Shown: positions 23,299 through 36,092 of the stretch, in pieces
Numbering within the stretch: position 1 is the stretch's first letter
Layout: the number at the start of each line of letters is the position of its first letter
Source: Porodaedalea pini
Lineage: Eukaryota > Basidiomycota > Agaricomycetes > Hymenochaetales > Hymenochaetaceae
Assembly: GCA_002794775.1 (NCBI GenBank)
Contig: NBAY01000007.1
Location: 620,001 to 684,000 of the forward strand
DNA: 64,000 nt
Direction of reading: 5' to 3'
Translations under genes and position numbers: made by a program
The notes under the pieces: generated by a model
The model's input: only the letters and a program-made list of their open reading frames with translations
Database searches by the model: none
Told to the model about the DNA's origin: nothing

Positions 23299-26200
23299 AG
23301 TACTACTTGTTCCAGCAGTATACTGATGAGAGAAGAGTGTTCAAGAGATAAAAAATATAATCGTGACGTTGTGGGACAGACGGGTGTTCAGACTAAGAGA
23401 ACACTTCCTGTTGCTGCAACAACTTCTCGTTGACAGCATCAGATCAGAGTCGGATTAGGTAAGATAGTTGGAACACACCTCGCCCGTGAGGTGGATGTGG
23501 ATTGAGATACGGATCAGCAAGGAACACTAGCATCTCGTTGTGTATGAAAGAGTTCGGTTGGGAAATCGCTGGGGCCATGCACATACCAAATCTCCGAGTC
23601 TGTAGAAAAAGAAAGAAATCTAGATTTTCTAATTAGAAAAGCGGTCCACATTCGAGCACGTGACTGTGACACGTCCACAACACGTCCATCTCGTTCGGCA
23701 CTCACGGCCGAGCTCTTGTCCGGGGAGTTTTGTCATTCAGCATCTGTCCTCTCTTTCCGCCAGCCTGGAAAGTTACTTTCTGTTAACTTCTGCTGACTTT
23801 ACTTTTCAGAGAACTCGTTTTATTTTGAGAGGCTCATAGGAGGGTATTTACGTCATTCTGAATCGCAATGGCAGATCAAACGGGCGCCTTCGTCTTTATG
23901 CAGGGCCCGAGCTGATCGTCTCTATTGTAGATCCCCACCTCAGATGGGTATAAAGGCTCGGTGTACATCAACGAGAGCTCTTCACTCAGGTCATCTCCCC
24001 TCCGCCCGATGCTACATAAACAAATGCTCTCTTATAACTCCCTTCTCTCATAAAGAGACTGACCGCATGTGTCTCATTGCTCATCGTCTGACTCCTATTT
24101 TCTCTTGCGCTTTGTATTGACTATCGACGGACCGTTCTTTCTGCTGAGCGGCCTGGCTTGACTAAGACGATGTCTGCTTGCTTTAATCCGAATTTCCGAC
24201 TATCCAACATGGATGCTGAGCGTGGACGGGTCTCGCAAAAGCAACGTCTTATGCGGAGCTTTTCGTTTCTGGAGATTATTCTAGTATGGTGAGTCCAGGA
24301 AAGTAACGAAGGCAGCGACTCTGCTGACATGCGTATTTCCTGCTGTACCCATCGCAGAAGAGAAGTCTTCCTATTCTTGATGACGAGTCCCCGCTGACCT
24401 ATTTATTGCACTCGCTACCACCCAGCTCTTCACAATCTCCCAAGCTACTCATTTGCGGTTTTGTGCTCCGACCTGACAGTCTTCTGGAGGGCTATCAGGA
24501 GTTGGGTGGCTAGGAAGTCGTTCATATGCAAATTGGGCGTGCAGGGAAATGTACAAGCGAATCCACCACGACCAAGTTAAATATACGGGAAGAGAGTTCG
24601 GACTCCTTGCAGACATCTGGGCAGTCCAATGCGTTTCCTTACAAATATCAATTGCAGGGGAGGCAACCTTCGATGTGAGCCGCCATCCTGCTAGTCTACC
24701 TCGAAACCTTTCCATATTCTTGTATACATCTCAGCACTTTTTGCGACCCGGGCCACCCCCTGCTATTTGCCTCCCTTGATGAGCTCGGCCTTGAGGGCTC
24801 TGCACATCAGAGAAAAGCAAAACTCGGATATAGTGCAATTTCCGTATGCCCAAATGCCGATGTGTTGTTGAGGGAGACTGCAGTACGGGTCGCGTTCAGA
24901 GGCTTGGCTATTTAGTTACATACATCCTTCTTTTTGGAGACTCAAGTTATATTATCATAAGTCCTGTTTCTTTTTTCTTTCCGTGCTGTAGTTCGTTCGT
25001 GCACTCCTTTGCGTGTTGATTACTTGGTGATTTGGCCAGCTTGACGTCTTCATCTTCCATGTCGTTTCCATTGTGCATATCGATGGTTGAAACATGTGCA
25101 AAGAGCTTGCGCGTGTCCAGCCTAAGAAAACGAATAAGTTTATTTACGCGCTTATCTAAAGGAAACTGTGAAAGCGAAAATAAGAATGAGAATGAGAGCT
25201 ACAATGCTTCGGGCGGATTGAAATCTTGCGCGAGGTGATGAACACTCTACGCTGGATCTTTAAGGAGTCTTAAATCAGAATCAGAGGTCGGTTAAGAGGT
25301 CGGTTACGATTCGAAAGGAGAGAAGGCCTAGCATGAAGAGACGCCGACCGAACGCGACTATTGCGCACGGGGGTAATGAGGCTTCAACCACTTAGCAGGC
25401 AGGTTGGAGCTGATATCTTTTATTGGTCAGACGAGGAGCAATATATCCAGCAAAGTGAAAACAGAGGCATAGCCAGGGTTACCAGTCGATGCGTTTCGTG
25501 CATGCTTTGATTTACTTTCCCCAGGTCCTCGTAGTCTTTTGCGACGACGAAGGACAAGCGCCAAACTATTGCGGGTGCATTAAAAATCAGTCAAGACGAG
25601 CCGCGACGAGACGGGATGAGACGAGGTGAGGCTAGTAGCTTCGACATTAATTGCCCCTCGTTCCCGACAAGCGTCGCAGCGACAGAATTCAGCAACCCGT
25701 CGCTCAGACAGGCAACACATTCGATCTTCAACGTTACGCATTGATGACAAGACACGACAACCCCATCGACAGGATCCATCCCTTCACGGCAACGATCCTC
25801 AGCTTGATATCTGACGCCCGCTGCCCGAAATACATTAATTCTCCGTTCATTATTTGACTGTTGAACAAGAATGAGCAGAGCTCGGCCGTCAGCTCGGTGA
25901 TTATTGACATGCGTGCTGATGCTGCTGGCGACGAGATGGATTTGCCGTGCGGAGGCCAATCAGGGAAGGCGATGAAGGAAGGGGTGACCATCCTGCCATC
26001 ACGATTGAGCATGCGTTCGGTTTCTGTGCATCTGGTTCTGTATTTATATTTCAGTTCTGTGGCGCGCAAGAAGATAGAGCTGTGCGAAAGGACGGGTATC
26101 AAGCGAGGCGGTTCGGGTTGGGCTGCCGAGCGAGGTGAATAGTGAATTGGATAGCGGGTGTAGCGGAAGAAAAGGTCGCGTTTGCAGTTTGGATTTTGAG

Positions 26201-26892
26201 CTGCATCATCGTGGGGCTAGCTTACTTGCGTGCCGACGTAACAGTTCTAGGAGGCGCAGGCGACTGCTTGAACGAGAGCCGAGACGAGACAAGTAAAACA
26301 GAAGGTGCGATCGGAGGTTGCTGACCTGAACATCCTGCGGTTGCGAGATCAGTTTATCAGATGCAGTGCGCCGCGTTTTGCACAATGCAAATGCGAAGCG
26401 CGCGAGAGATCGAAGTTCGTATTCATAGAGGAGGAAGGAAGGAGTTTGAGAGGGGCGGTCTGATTATAATCAACAAAAGTGGGTTGGCGTATCACGAAAC
26501 TGAAATGGAATACGAGTATACTTTCCTATTTGTGAATAGAGGAGGTTTTACGGGATCCAGGACGAGCGGGACCGATTCCGGGGGAGAAAAGATTTGTACA
26601 GAGTGTGAAATCGATGTTTAGCCGGGATTAGAAGCGACTAGGGTTCTAAGGGGTCTCAGAGAGGAAAGCCGCGCCGGGTGGGAGAGCAGAGCTAAACCGA
26701 TGAGGCCAATATTCGGCTTGACTGAACATATCTGCTGCTTGTATGAGGCCGGGCTCTGGCGGTGATTCGGCGAGGGGATGCTGAAGCTGAATTGGATAGG
26801 AGAAGGGAGATGAGCTGCGACGCGAGAGAGCACACTGAATGACTTGTATGAAAGTAGCGTGGTTGGCAGGAGGTCAGATATGAAAACGTGGA
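23299..26892. other. unit A spacer, non-coding
   Basis: About 3.6 kb upstream of the WD40 gene, present again at 31892-35857 and in part at 46226-46304 and 55781-58294. It contains a conserved CACGTG, a TATAAA on the plus strand near 23949 followed by a possible short start ATGGATGCTGAG at 24209, and ACGAG-type short repeats near 25600. I found no reliable coding region. Small open frames differ between copies, which argues against protein coding. Confidence 0.55.
23657..23662. promoter_or_regulatory. conserved CACGTG E-box upstream of WD40/membrane gene A
   Basis: A palindromic CACGTG lies about 360 bp upstream of the start codon at 23298 and is kept at 32249-32254 in unit B. bHLH factors bind this core in fungi. 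Function here is inferred only. Confidence 0.35.
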
Positions 26893-26895
26893 AAT

Positions 26896-27483
26896 CGATG
26901 ATTATCCGCGCGAGAGCGATGTGCAGCAGAATCCGCTCTGGCCACGCGTGCAACACTCCCAGGCGCAGTACGCCTCGTGAGGCACCTGCACACACATAAC
27001 GGTTAATATGATAACGTCCCCATTGCCCTCGCGAGCGGTTCGAGACGCGCCAACTTCGAGATAAAGTCTGGTCGCCTTGGACGTATGTTCGGTGCTTCGA
27101 AGGTCACGACGTGTGCGGCGACGATGTACGGATACCGAAGGGGAGGGGGAAGCCGTGCCCGGATATATTCTTACTTGCTGCGCGCGAGTTGCTAGATCTG
27201 CCCATTGAGACGGCGGAAGGCGACGAGGCGTCGGAGCAGGAAAAAGAGATTACGGCGAGAGCTCTTGTGTTTGAGGACGTGATCCCTAGGGGAAAGCGGG
27301 CAGACATGAATGGTAAGTCTCTTATATCTTCTGCATCTTAGGTGCTAATTTGCATTAGTCGCATGGGTGGCCGATGCCAATCTTCTCCAAGTCGAGTACT
27401 CTGGATTCATAGGGCCGACAAGTTTCTTCGCTCTCTGGAGGATTTTGATATGGGGATTACCACCGTTCAGTCCGGACTCATAG
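26896..27483 (+). pseudogene. HAD phosphatase fragment in unit B
   Basis: Homologous to 18300-18895 (exons 4 and 5 of the HAD gene), including PKGRGKPCPDIFLLAAREL and the intron with a GTAAGTCTC donor. Exons 1-3 are missing and indels break the frame (for example near 26960-27010 and 27092), so no phosphatase is encoded. It is the by-product of a duplication breakpoint inside exon 4. Confidence 0.85.
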
Positions 27484-27694
27484 AATTTACCCAATGCATT
27501 TGTACACGGAATTCATACATCGTGTTCGTGATACTGAGGAAATGTCTCACCAGTCGGTCTCCATTTGTCGGTTGCTGGCTTGTTTGAATCTATTGCCTAA
27601 TCTCGGGTTCTCGGGACGAGAACGTGTAAGTGGTTGCAAGTCATTGACGTTATCCATTACAAACGTTAATGATACAACATGATCATTCGAGATA

Positions 27695-30600
27695 TCATGA
27701 AATTACAGGTGGAGGAAGTGTCAAAAATCTACCCATCGAGACACTCGGATCCTCCGACCGCCCCCTTCGTCGATCGTGAACCTTGAAACTCTCCGCCGAA
27801 TCTGATCCATCAAGTACACTGTCGGACTGGACGGACCAAATCTTCACAGAACCATCCTCATCGCCGAAAGCGAACATATATGGTGCTGAGTTTCTGACCG
27901 CAAAGCTCACAGGATTATGAACGATGGGTTTCGTGATCGGCGTCGAAAAAATGTGCAGTGCTGAATAGAAGTAGCTGTCTCGCAAGCGATAGAGAGCTAC
28001 AACCTCGCCTAGAATATGCTTTTATGAGCACTAGGTACTGCATAGGCCAAACCGGACGCACCAGCTGAATAACCAACAATCATCTTGTCGTCCTTGCCAT
28101 GGATGATGACAGCTTCTTCGGGCTTCGCCAACTCCTCAGCCCAGTTAGTTCTATCCCAAAGGCTATACTGGTCAGCGATGTTTAGGCTGACATCGTTGGA
28201 GATGAGCAGTTCAACTACTTTTACTCCGGACTTGATCTTTCATTTAGAGATGATTCACTCGTATAAGTTGAGAGGACTCACCTTGCTGCCGTGGAGTAGA
28301 ATCATTCCAGGCACTCGAGAAATGATCAAAGACGTATGGCCAGGGGAAAGGGAAAGCTCTCTTTAAGGTATGGGTTTGACTTTAGCAAACTGCGGACATA
28401 TATTTACAGAAACCGAACCTTTCAATGGAGTTGTTATCCATATTGAAAACTGAAACATGAGTATGAAATATGATTTCAGGAAAAGGCACCACCTGAGCTT
28501 CAAGTTATACCTAACAAACGGGTCTCCCGTCCACCTCTGCCTGTTACATCCTCAAGACATAAAATATACTTTTTGCGAAAGAATGCTATATCAGCTATAC
28601 GGCTGACAGTGCGCACACCGGAAAGGTCGTATGCTCGGATTTCCTATATTTTGAAGTAAGTTTAAAGCTCAAAATGATGCCGCCGGAGATACCTTGCAAT
28701 TGCTATCCTGATAAGCACTATGTTAGGGAACGTTTGGATCGAGAAACAAAATGCGCTCACAAATAATTTGACCGAAGTGCTGATTGCACAGGAAAAACCT
28801 GTGGATTTCTCAGTACCCTGCTCCCTTCTTCCTCAAGTATGCATACCTTCAACTCCAGCATCCTCCGTGGTGACCCACCTCACAGATGCAACGGTTTGGT
28901 CAAGCTGAGCACTCAAGTGCTCATTAGGATTATTCTGAAAAAGAATGAGCAATTGTGGCATTTGACAATGATAAGACAAGATCTACCATCGTATCAACAT
29001 TCCACACGGTAACTCTCTTGGACGATCTCACCAGGAGCTCTTGCTCAAGCCATGGTAAGTAGTCACTGCTCTTGGTTGGATTCCTGGGTAGCCATAAATG
29101 AGTGACAAGTATATGAACATAAACATGCATTCACCATGCAATCTGCTTCACCGGGTCTCCATCCGGAACTTTGATGGTGCACATGACGACGAAAGAGTTA
29201 TACTGTGCTTCCGAGATTAAAGTAAGCGAATAAAATAGCAAAATGTTGCTTACCACATCGTAGATCGTCACCGTGTCTGAGCTAAAACGAAGTTGAGGCA
29301 AACATTCTCGCAAGGATAGACGATACGTACAAACCAGAAGCCAAAAGATCGCCGTTAGGGGAGAATTGGAGCAGAGGTTCGAACGGTCTGTACTTGACCT
29401 CAGGCTGATGACAGTTCAGAAATGGGACCTGATAATTAACGCCAACTCACCACTTCTTCGAACTTATTAGCGGATTCCTCTGGACTTGGATTGTTTCCTG
29501 GTGGAGTCGGAGTCGCTTCGAGAACAGCAAGCGTACTTCCTGGTTCAGCGGTCTCTGGTGTATGGTATGCCTCATTCGTCTGTTCCGAGAAAAGCCGTTG
29601 AGGGGTTTCGGAGGCCACAGCAGCGGGAGGATCGATCGCGGCATTCTCGCCTTGAATATAAACAACGGTTATGTCAAAACTGGTTATATTTTCAGATCTT
29701 CGGAAAAATGAACTTACCTAACTCAATATCGGAAATAGTCGTCTCATTCGTACTTGTAGAAGAACTAGACCGGCGTCTTTTGCTTATGAATGCCACATGC
29801 AACTCTAACAGTCTGTGTTTTACTCGAGAGCCATAGGTTCCGATCTTATCTGCTTTTGCTTTTGCAGTTCCTGCCAATGGAATAAGATACCCATCCCTCG
29901 CCTTAACCCAGCTCTCCAAATGCCTCGCCTTCCACTGCTCAAGAAGGAACCATGCAGAAAAGATAAAGATGGCATATGCATGAAGTCCTGCAAAGGCGGT
30001 AGGGACAGCAGCAGAAGCTAACCCTCCCTGATTCACGTATATAATTAGTCTATGCGACAGAAAAGTACGCGCCCTATTACTTACTTGCTGATCGGCAACT
30101 TGGAATGCAAGAAGGCATAGTCCAATCGAAAAGGTCATCACCGCAGTTATCAGTGCATACATTGGCCCATTCCGAAGCCATGCATTAGCTAAGGATGATA
30201 GTGACAAGTCTGGTTGGCGACTGCAAATCTAATTAATATAGTGAGATTGAAGTCATCGAAGCTTACACCGATGATTGGCGCCACGTCATGACAAGAAGAC
30301 TATAAACTGCGGATGCCGTGCTGAAGACAAGTGAGATGAACCACAGTGTATTCGTGACTGTTGTCAAAGTGGAGACGGAGCCATTGGCAGTTATCTGCAG
30401 CGTCGTCGCGGTAACGCTAGATAAGAACGTAGCGACCGTGGTCAGATTTAGGTAGCGCTGACTCGAGAACTCTTGTGTCTGTCGAATTGTGGCTATTTCT
30501 TTCATTGACGTTAGTCTAAGTACGCATCTGCAAAATCGGAAGAGGTCAAGCACACCCTTTTCAGCGATGTTCGTGAGTTCCTGGAGAAAGTCTTTGAAAT

Positions 30601-31891
30601 CCAAAGCCAGAGGCTCGAACACGTAGTCCAGGTAGCCATCTACGCGACAACTGAAATTTCTTAGAGAACCTATACGAGACATGATGAGTGTAGCTGCATA
30701 TCAAATGAGTTTGTCATTTTTTACTTACCATATTCAACATCAAGCTTCACCGCAGTGGTCTAGATGTCTCGCTCAGATTCCATTCTTATAGCGAAAATGA
30801 GATTGGTCCGAACCTCTAGCTGCCTCTCTATCCTCTCAAGTTTGCCAAAAAATGCGGTATTGAATACACCAAGTTCCTTGAAAGCCTTCATCACTTCTGA
30901 GGCAGCCTCACGGGAAGCACTGAGCGTTCCCACGCAGTCGGAGGGAACTGAATTACATGTTATCAAGTTTATCTGGGAGAGTTCTGTCTTCTCACTCAAG
31001 TAGAATGTTTTATCCGATCCGAAGAAAGAATCCCTCAGAACCAAAAAAAAATTAGCGCTACTGGCGGTTATTACATCTGCGTTGGCTTACTTTATTTGAG
31101 TGATCTTATCATGCATCACTTCAAGAGCTCGTGCAGTGCGACCACCGCCGCCGAGGGCATTGAGCGAACTTCGGATTTGAAAAGTCTATGGAAAGGGCTT
31201 CGTTCATCTGCGAATATTAACGTGAAAATGCCGCCTTACAAGTTGACCGTGATTCTCGCATAATCTACCCAATGTTATCAGCCCACGTATCACAAACGTG
31301 CAACAAAGACAGACAGTCTGACTTTCTGAAATGAGTGACGTTCTTTACTTCATTGCCGACCTCCATCTTTTCGTCCTCCTTGGTTTCTTGACCATGCGGT
31401 GGCCGTGACAATCTTCCATGAGCACCTGACAGTTGAGCAATTAGTTAACACAATGAAATTACCATATTTTCCGGGAATCACCCGTTTCTTTAGTGTCTTT
31501 TTTGCCCTCTGAGATGTCACATTGAATGATATAACAAACAGGTCCGCGCGAGTATTTACTTGCCAGCTTCATAGTTAGGATCAGTATCTTCAATTGCAAC
31601 TGCTTCAGATCCTGTTTCTGCCAGGTCAAGCTCCATTTAGAACGTCGAAGAGTAAGCGAATTCACCATCGTCGTCTGTAAAGTCGCCCTTCTCATTGACA
31701 ATGTCCGCCAAAACATGCAAGAGCTTGTGAAGAAACTTTTTCTGGCTAATAGTTATTCTTCCGGAATCTTTGATCCTCTCAGAAGGAGATCTCCGAGATT
31801 CACGACCTGTTACAGTTGTGAAGTGTATCAGCAAACGTGGCTAGTAGAGCAAAAAAGAACACTTACTGCGTCGACCTCGCGACACAGTCAT
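27695..31891 (-). CDS. four-TM, WD40-repeat protein, copy B
   Basis: Same plan and length (4197 bp) as copy A: start at 31891 (MTVSRGR-), basic N-terminus, helical part with FKELGVFNTAFF, four hydrophobic segments in 30682-29900, a Pro/Glu-rich linker near 29618-29436, and C-terminal WD-like strands including KRVTVWNVDTM and FGDEDGSVKIWSV, stop at 27695. The exon 29692-30207 reads through without the frameshift found in copy C. Differences from A cluster: the loop after the last membrane segment (LLELHVAFISKRRRSSSST) is unlike A. Function is unknown. Exon borders near 31040-31460 are uncertain. Confidence 0.68.
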
Positions 31892-34800
31892 AATACTATT
31901 TGGTCCAACGGTATACTGATGAGAGAAGAGTGTTCAAGAGATAAGAAATATTATCGTGACGTTGTGGAACAGACGGGTGTTCAGACTAAGAGAACACTTG
32001 CTGTTGCTGCAACAACTTCTCGTTGATAGCATCGGATCAGACTCCGATTAGGTAAGATAGTTGGAACACACCTCGCCCGTGAGGTGGATGTGGATTGAGA
32101 TACGGATCAGCAAGGAACACTAGCATCTCGTTGTGTATGAAAGAGTTCGGTTGGGAAATCGCTGGGGCCATGCACATACCAAATCTCCGAGTCTGTAGAA
32201 AAAGAAAGAAATCTAGATTTTCTAATTAGAAAGCTGTTCACATCCGAGCACGTGATTGTGACGCGTCCACAACACGTCCATCTCGTTCGGCACCCACGGC
32301 CGAGCTCTTTCTTGTCCGGGGAGTTTTGTCATTCAGCATCTGTCCTCTCTTTCCGCAAGGTTGGAAAGTTACTTTCTGTTAACTTCTGCTGACTTTACTT
32401 TTCAGAGAACTCATTTTATTTGAGAGACTCATAGGAGGGTATTCACGTCATTCTGAATCGCAATGGTAGATCAAACGGGCGCCTTCGTCTTTATGCAGGG
32501 CTCAAGCTGATCGTCTCTATTGTAGATCCCCCACCTCAGATGGTTATAAAGGCCCGGTGTACATCGACGAGAGCTCTTCACTCAGGTCATCCCCTCCGCC
32601 CGATGAGGCATAAACAAATGCTCCCTTACAATTCCCTTTTCTCCGACTTAAACTGTGTATATGTGTCTTATTGATCGTCGTCTGACATCTACCTTCTCTT
32701 GCGCTTGTGCTGGTGATCGGTCTTTCTGCTAAGCAGTCGTGGCTTGGATATCCTGTGTTGCCTCTCCGCTCCGACACCGGGCTGATTAAATCATGTCCAG
32801 ATTTCCGATCATCCAACATGGATTCTGAATTTGCACGAGCCTTGCAGAAAGCAACGTCCGATACGGGCTTTTCTCTTTCAGCAGCTATTCTGGTGTGTCC
32901 GGGAAAGTAACGAAGGCGGTGACTCTGCTGACATGCGCATTTCCTGCTGTATTCGCCACAGGAGAAGTCTTCCTATTCTTGATAACGAGTCCCGCCGAGA
33001 TATTTGCTGCATTTGCTACCACGCAGCTCTTCTTGAACTCTCAAGCTACTCATTAACCATTTCGAGCTCCAACCTGACAGTCTTCTTTTTCTCGAGGGCT
33101 ATCAGGAGTTGGGCGGCTAGGAAGTCGTTCATATGTAAGCTGGGTGTACAGGGAAGTACGCAGGAGAATCCGCTGCGACCAAGCTATCATACGGGAAGAG
33201 AGGTCGGACTTCTTGCAGACATCCGGTGAATCTTCAATTGTTACTCCTAATAGTCTCTTCTCACTAATTGCCGGAGCTCGGTCAATCACCTTAAAAGTCG
33301 TATGCTTGGTTACTCATGATTTGGAATTCCCTATTTGTCTTCTCCTCCCGTTCGCCCATTAGCAATTCCAGTGGAGTACTCCATCGGGTTCGTTACCAAC
33401 CAACTCTGCATGGCTTATGATACCTCAGTCATGCTGTGCAACAGGTAGATACTTTTCGGAGGTCCACTCCCTAGTGTTGAATAGGCGAATGATGTTTTTC
33501 GTGTCTTTTGCAGTTGAGGGTGGTTGACAAGCATAGCTGGTGCTCATCCGCCACAGAGTCCTAGCTATCGTTCGGCTGTGATCCCCAATGTATTTTCTGA
33601 CTAATATCAATTGTCTGGGGGAGGAGCCTTCGATGTGAGCCGCCATCCTTACTGTCTTCCCCCGAAATCCTTCCGTATTCTTCAATACATCTCGTCACTC
33701 CTTTCTACCGCCCGCTGCTATTCGCCTCCCTCGACGAGCTTGGCCTTGCGGGCTCTGCACATGAGGGAAAAGCGAAACTCGGATATAATGTAATTCCCGT
33801 ATGCCCGTATGCCGATATATTGTCGAGAGAGACTGCAGTACGCGCCGCGTTCGGAGGTTTGGTTATCTATTTACATACTTCTTTCTTCTTTTCGAAGCCT
33901 TGAGTCACAATACATTCGTATACGCTCTGTTCCTTTCTTGCGTGTTGTCACTCTTCGTGCATTCTATTGCTTGTTGAATACTTGGGATTTTGGCTGGTTT
34001 GACGTCTTCATATTCCATGTCGTTTCGTTGTACATTTGCATGGTGGATAATCGAAGTGTGCTGAGAGGATACTTATATATGCATAGTATGCAGTAATGAA
34101 AGAAAGAAAGAAAGAGTTGCCTCTAATGTGTTTGTGCGCATGTCTGTAGGAATCTGTGAGAACGAGAATACACTAAGAATGAGAGTCGTCGAGATTGAGG
34201 TGGATTAAATTCTTGCGCGAGGTGATGAACGCTCTACGCTGGATCTTTAAGGAGTCTTAAATCAGAAACAGAGATCGGTTACGATTTGAAAGGAGAGAAG
34301 GTCTAGCATGAAGAGACGCTGATCGAACGCGACCATTGCGCACGCAAGTAATGAGGCTCCAACCACTTAGCAGGCAGGTTGGAGCTGATATCTTTTATTG
34401 GTCAGATGAGGAACAATATATCCAGCAACGCGAGAAACCAGTCGACGCGTTTCGTACATACTTTGATTTATTCTCACCAGGACCTCGTAGACTTTTGCGA
34501 CGACGAAGGACGAGGGCTTACTACTGCGGGTGCATTAAACATCAGTCAAGACGAGCCGCGACGAGACGAGACGAGACGAGGCTAGTAGCTTCGACATAAA
34601 CTGCCCCCCGCTTCCGACAAGCGTCGCAACGACGGAATTCAACAAACTGTCGTTCAGACAGGCAACACATCCGATCTTCAACGTTACGCATTGATGACAA
34701 GACGCGACAACCCCATCGACAGGATCCATCCCTTCACGGCAACTCGATCCTCAGCTTGATATCCGACGCCCGCCGCCCGAAACACATGTATATTAATTCT

Positions 34801-35857
34801 CCGTTCGTTGTTTGACTGTTGAACAAGAATGAGCAAAGCTCGATCGCCAGCTCAGTGATTATTGACATGCGTGCTGATGCCGCTGACGACGGGATGGATT
34901 TGCTGTGCAGAGGTCAATCAGGGAAGGCGATGAAGGAAGGGGCGCCCATCCTGCCATCACGATTGAGCATGTGTTCTATTTTTTGTGCATCTGGTTCTGT
35001 GTTTATATTTCGATTCTGTGGCGCGCAAGAAGATAGAGCTGTACGAGAGGACGGGTATCAAGCGGATTAGATGAGGCGATTCGGGTTAGGCTACCGAGCG
35101 AAATGAATAGTAGATTGGATAGCGGGTGTAGCAGAAGAAATTTTACGTTTGCAGTTGAGAGTCTGAGGCTGCATCATCGTGAAGTTAGCTTACGTGTCGA
35201 CGCAACAGTTCTGGGAGGCGCAGGCGAGACGAGACAAGTAGAACAGAAGGTGCGATCGGAGTGCTCACGTGAACATCTTAGCTGAAATACGGGAATGAGA
35301 TCAGTTTATCAGACGCGGTGCGCCGGGTTTTGCAAATGCGAATCACGCGAGGGATCGAAGTTCGTATTCATAGAGAAGGGAGGAAGGAGTTTGAGAGGCG
35401 CGGTCTGATTATAACTAACGAAAGAGGGTTGACCTATCTCGAAACCGGGATGGAGAGCCAGGAGGTTTTGCGGGATCCAGGACAAGCGGGACCGATCCCG
35501 GAGAGAGAACCTTTGTGCAGAGTGTAAATTCGATGTTTAGCCGGGATTAGAAGCGACTAGAGTCCTAAGGATCCCAGAGAGGAAAGCCGCGCTGGATGGG
35601 AGAGCAGAGCTGAACCGATGAGGCGGATATTCGGTTTGCACGGGTTGCATACAGCTGCTACTTGTATTTGCCAGACGGGGCCGGGCTCTGGCGGTGATTT
35701 GGCGAGAAGACGCTCATGCTGAATCAGTGAATGGGACAGGGATATGGCTCCTGAGATGAGCTACCACGCGAACCTAAATCTAAAATCACGGGGCATATTA
35801 CGTTTTCGGCCACGCGAGAGAGCACACTGAGCAGAAGGTTGGATATGAAAACGTGGG
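31892..35857. other. unit B spacer, non-coding
   Basis: Homologous to the unit A spacer with scattered indels. It has a CACGTG at 32249-32254, a MDSEFARALQ-type short open frame at 32818 matching the one at 24209 in A, four tandem AAAG at about 34096-34112 and ACGAG repeats near 34560-34578. No supported gene. Confidence 0.55.
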
Positions 35858-35858
35858 A

Positions 35859-35904
35859 ATCGATGATTATCTGCGCGAGCGCGATGTGCAGCAGAATTTG
35901 CTCT
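35859..35904 (+). pseudogene. HAD phosphatase scrap in unit C
   Basis: Only about 46 bp of HAD exon 4 remain. A deletion joins CAGAATTTGCTCTG directly to the region downstream of the gene (CGCATTTGTACACGG). Confidence 0.75.
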
Positions 35905-36092
35905 GACGCATTTGTACACGGAATTCATAAATCGTGTTCGTGATACTGAGGAAATGTCTTACCAGTCGATCTCCACTTGTCGGTTGCTGGCTTGTTTGAA
36001 CCCGTTGCCCAATCTCGGGTTCTCGGGACGAGAACGCGCAAGTAGCTGTAAATCACTGGCGTCAACCATACAACGCAGGGTCATTCTAAATA

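Larger units (their letters stand above)
18297..26892. repeat. tandem array unit A (8.6 kb)
   Basis: The unit runs from HAD exon 4 (ATCGATGATTATC) through the WD40/membrane gene and the spacer to the junction at about 26892, where a TGAAAACGTGG end meets a second copy of HAD exon 4. The same sequence order repeats in units B and C. Confidence 0.85.
26893..35857. repeat. tandem array unit B (about 9.0 kb)
   Basis: The order matches unit A: HAD exon 4-5 fragment, WD40/membrane gene on the minus strand, spacer. It ends in GAAAACGTGGGA joined to ATCGATGATTATC of unit C. Confidence 0.85.

Noticed and set aside
25591..26102. overlapping open frames on both strands in the unit A spacer
   Set aside because: Their counterparts in units B and C differ in frame and length, so they are not conserved as proteins.
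34560..34578. ACGAG repeats as a possible CRISPR-like or satellite array
   Set aside because: Only a few 5-bp units with no spacers: a microsatellite.
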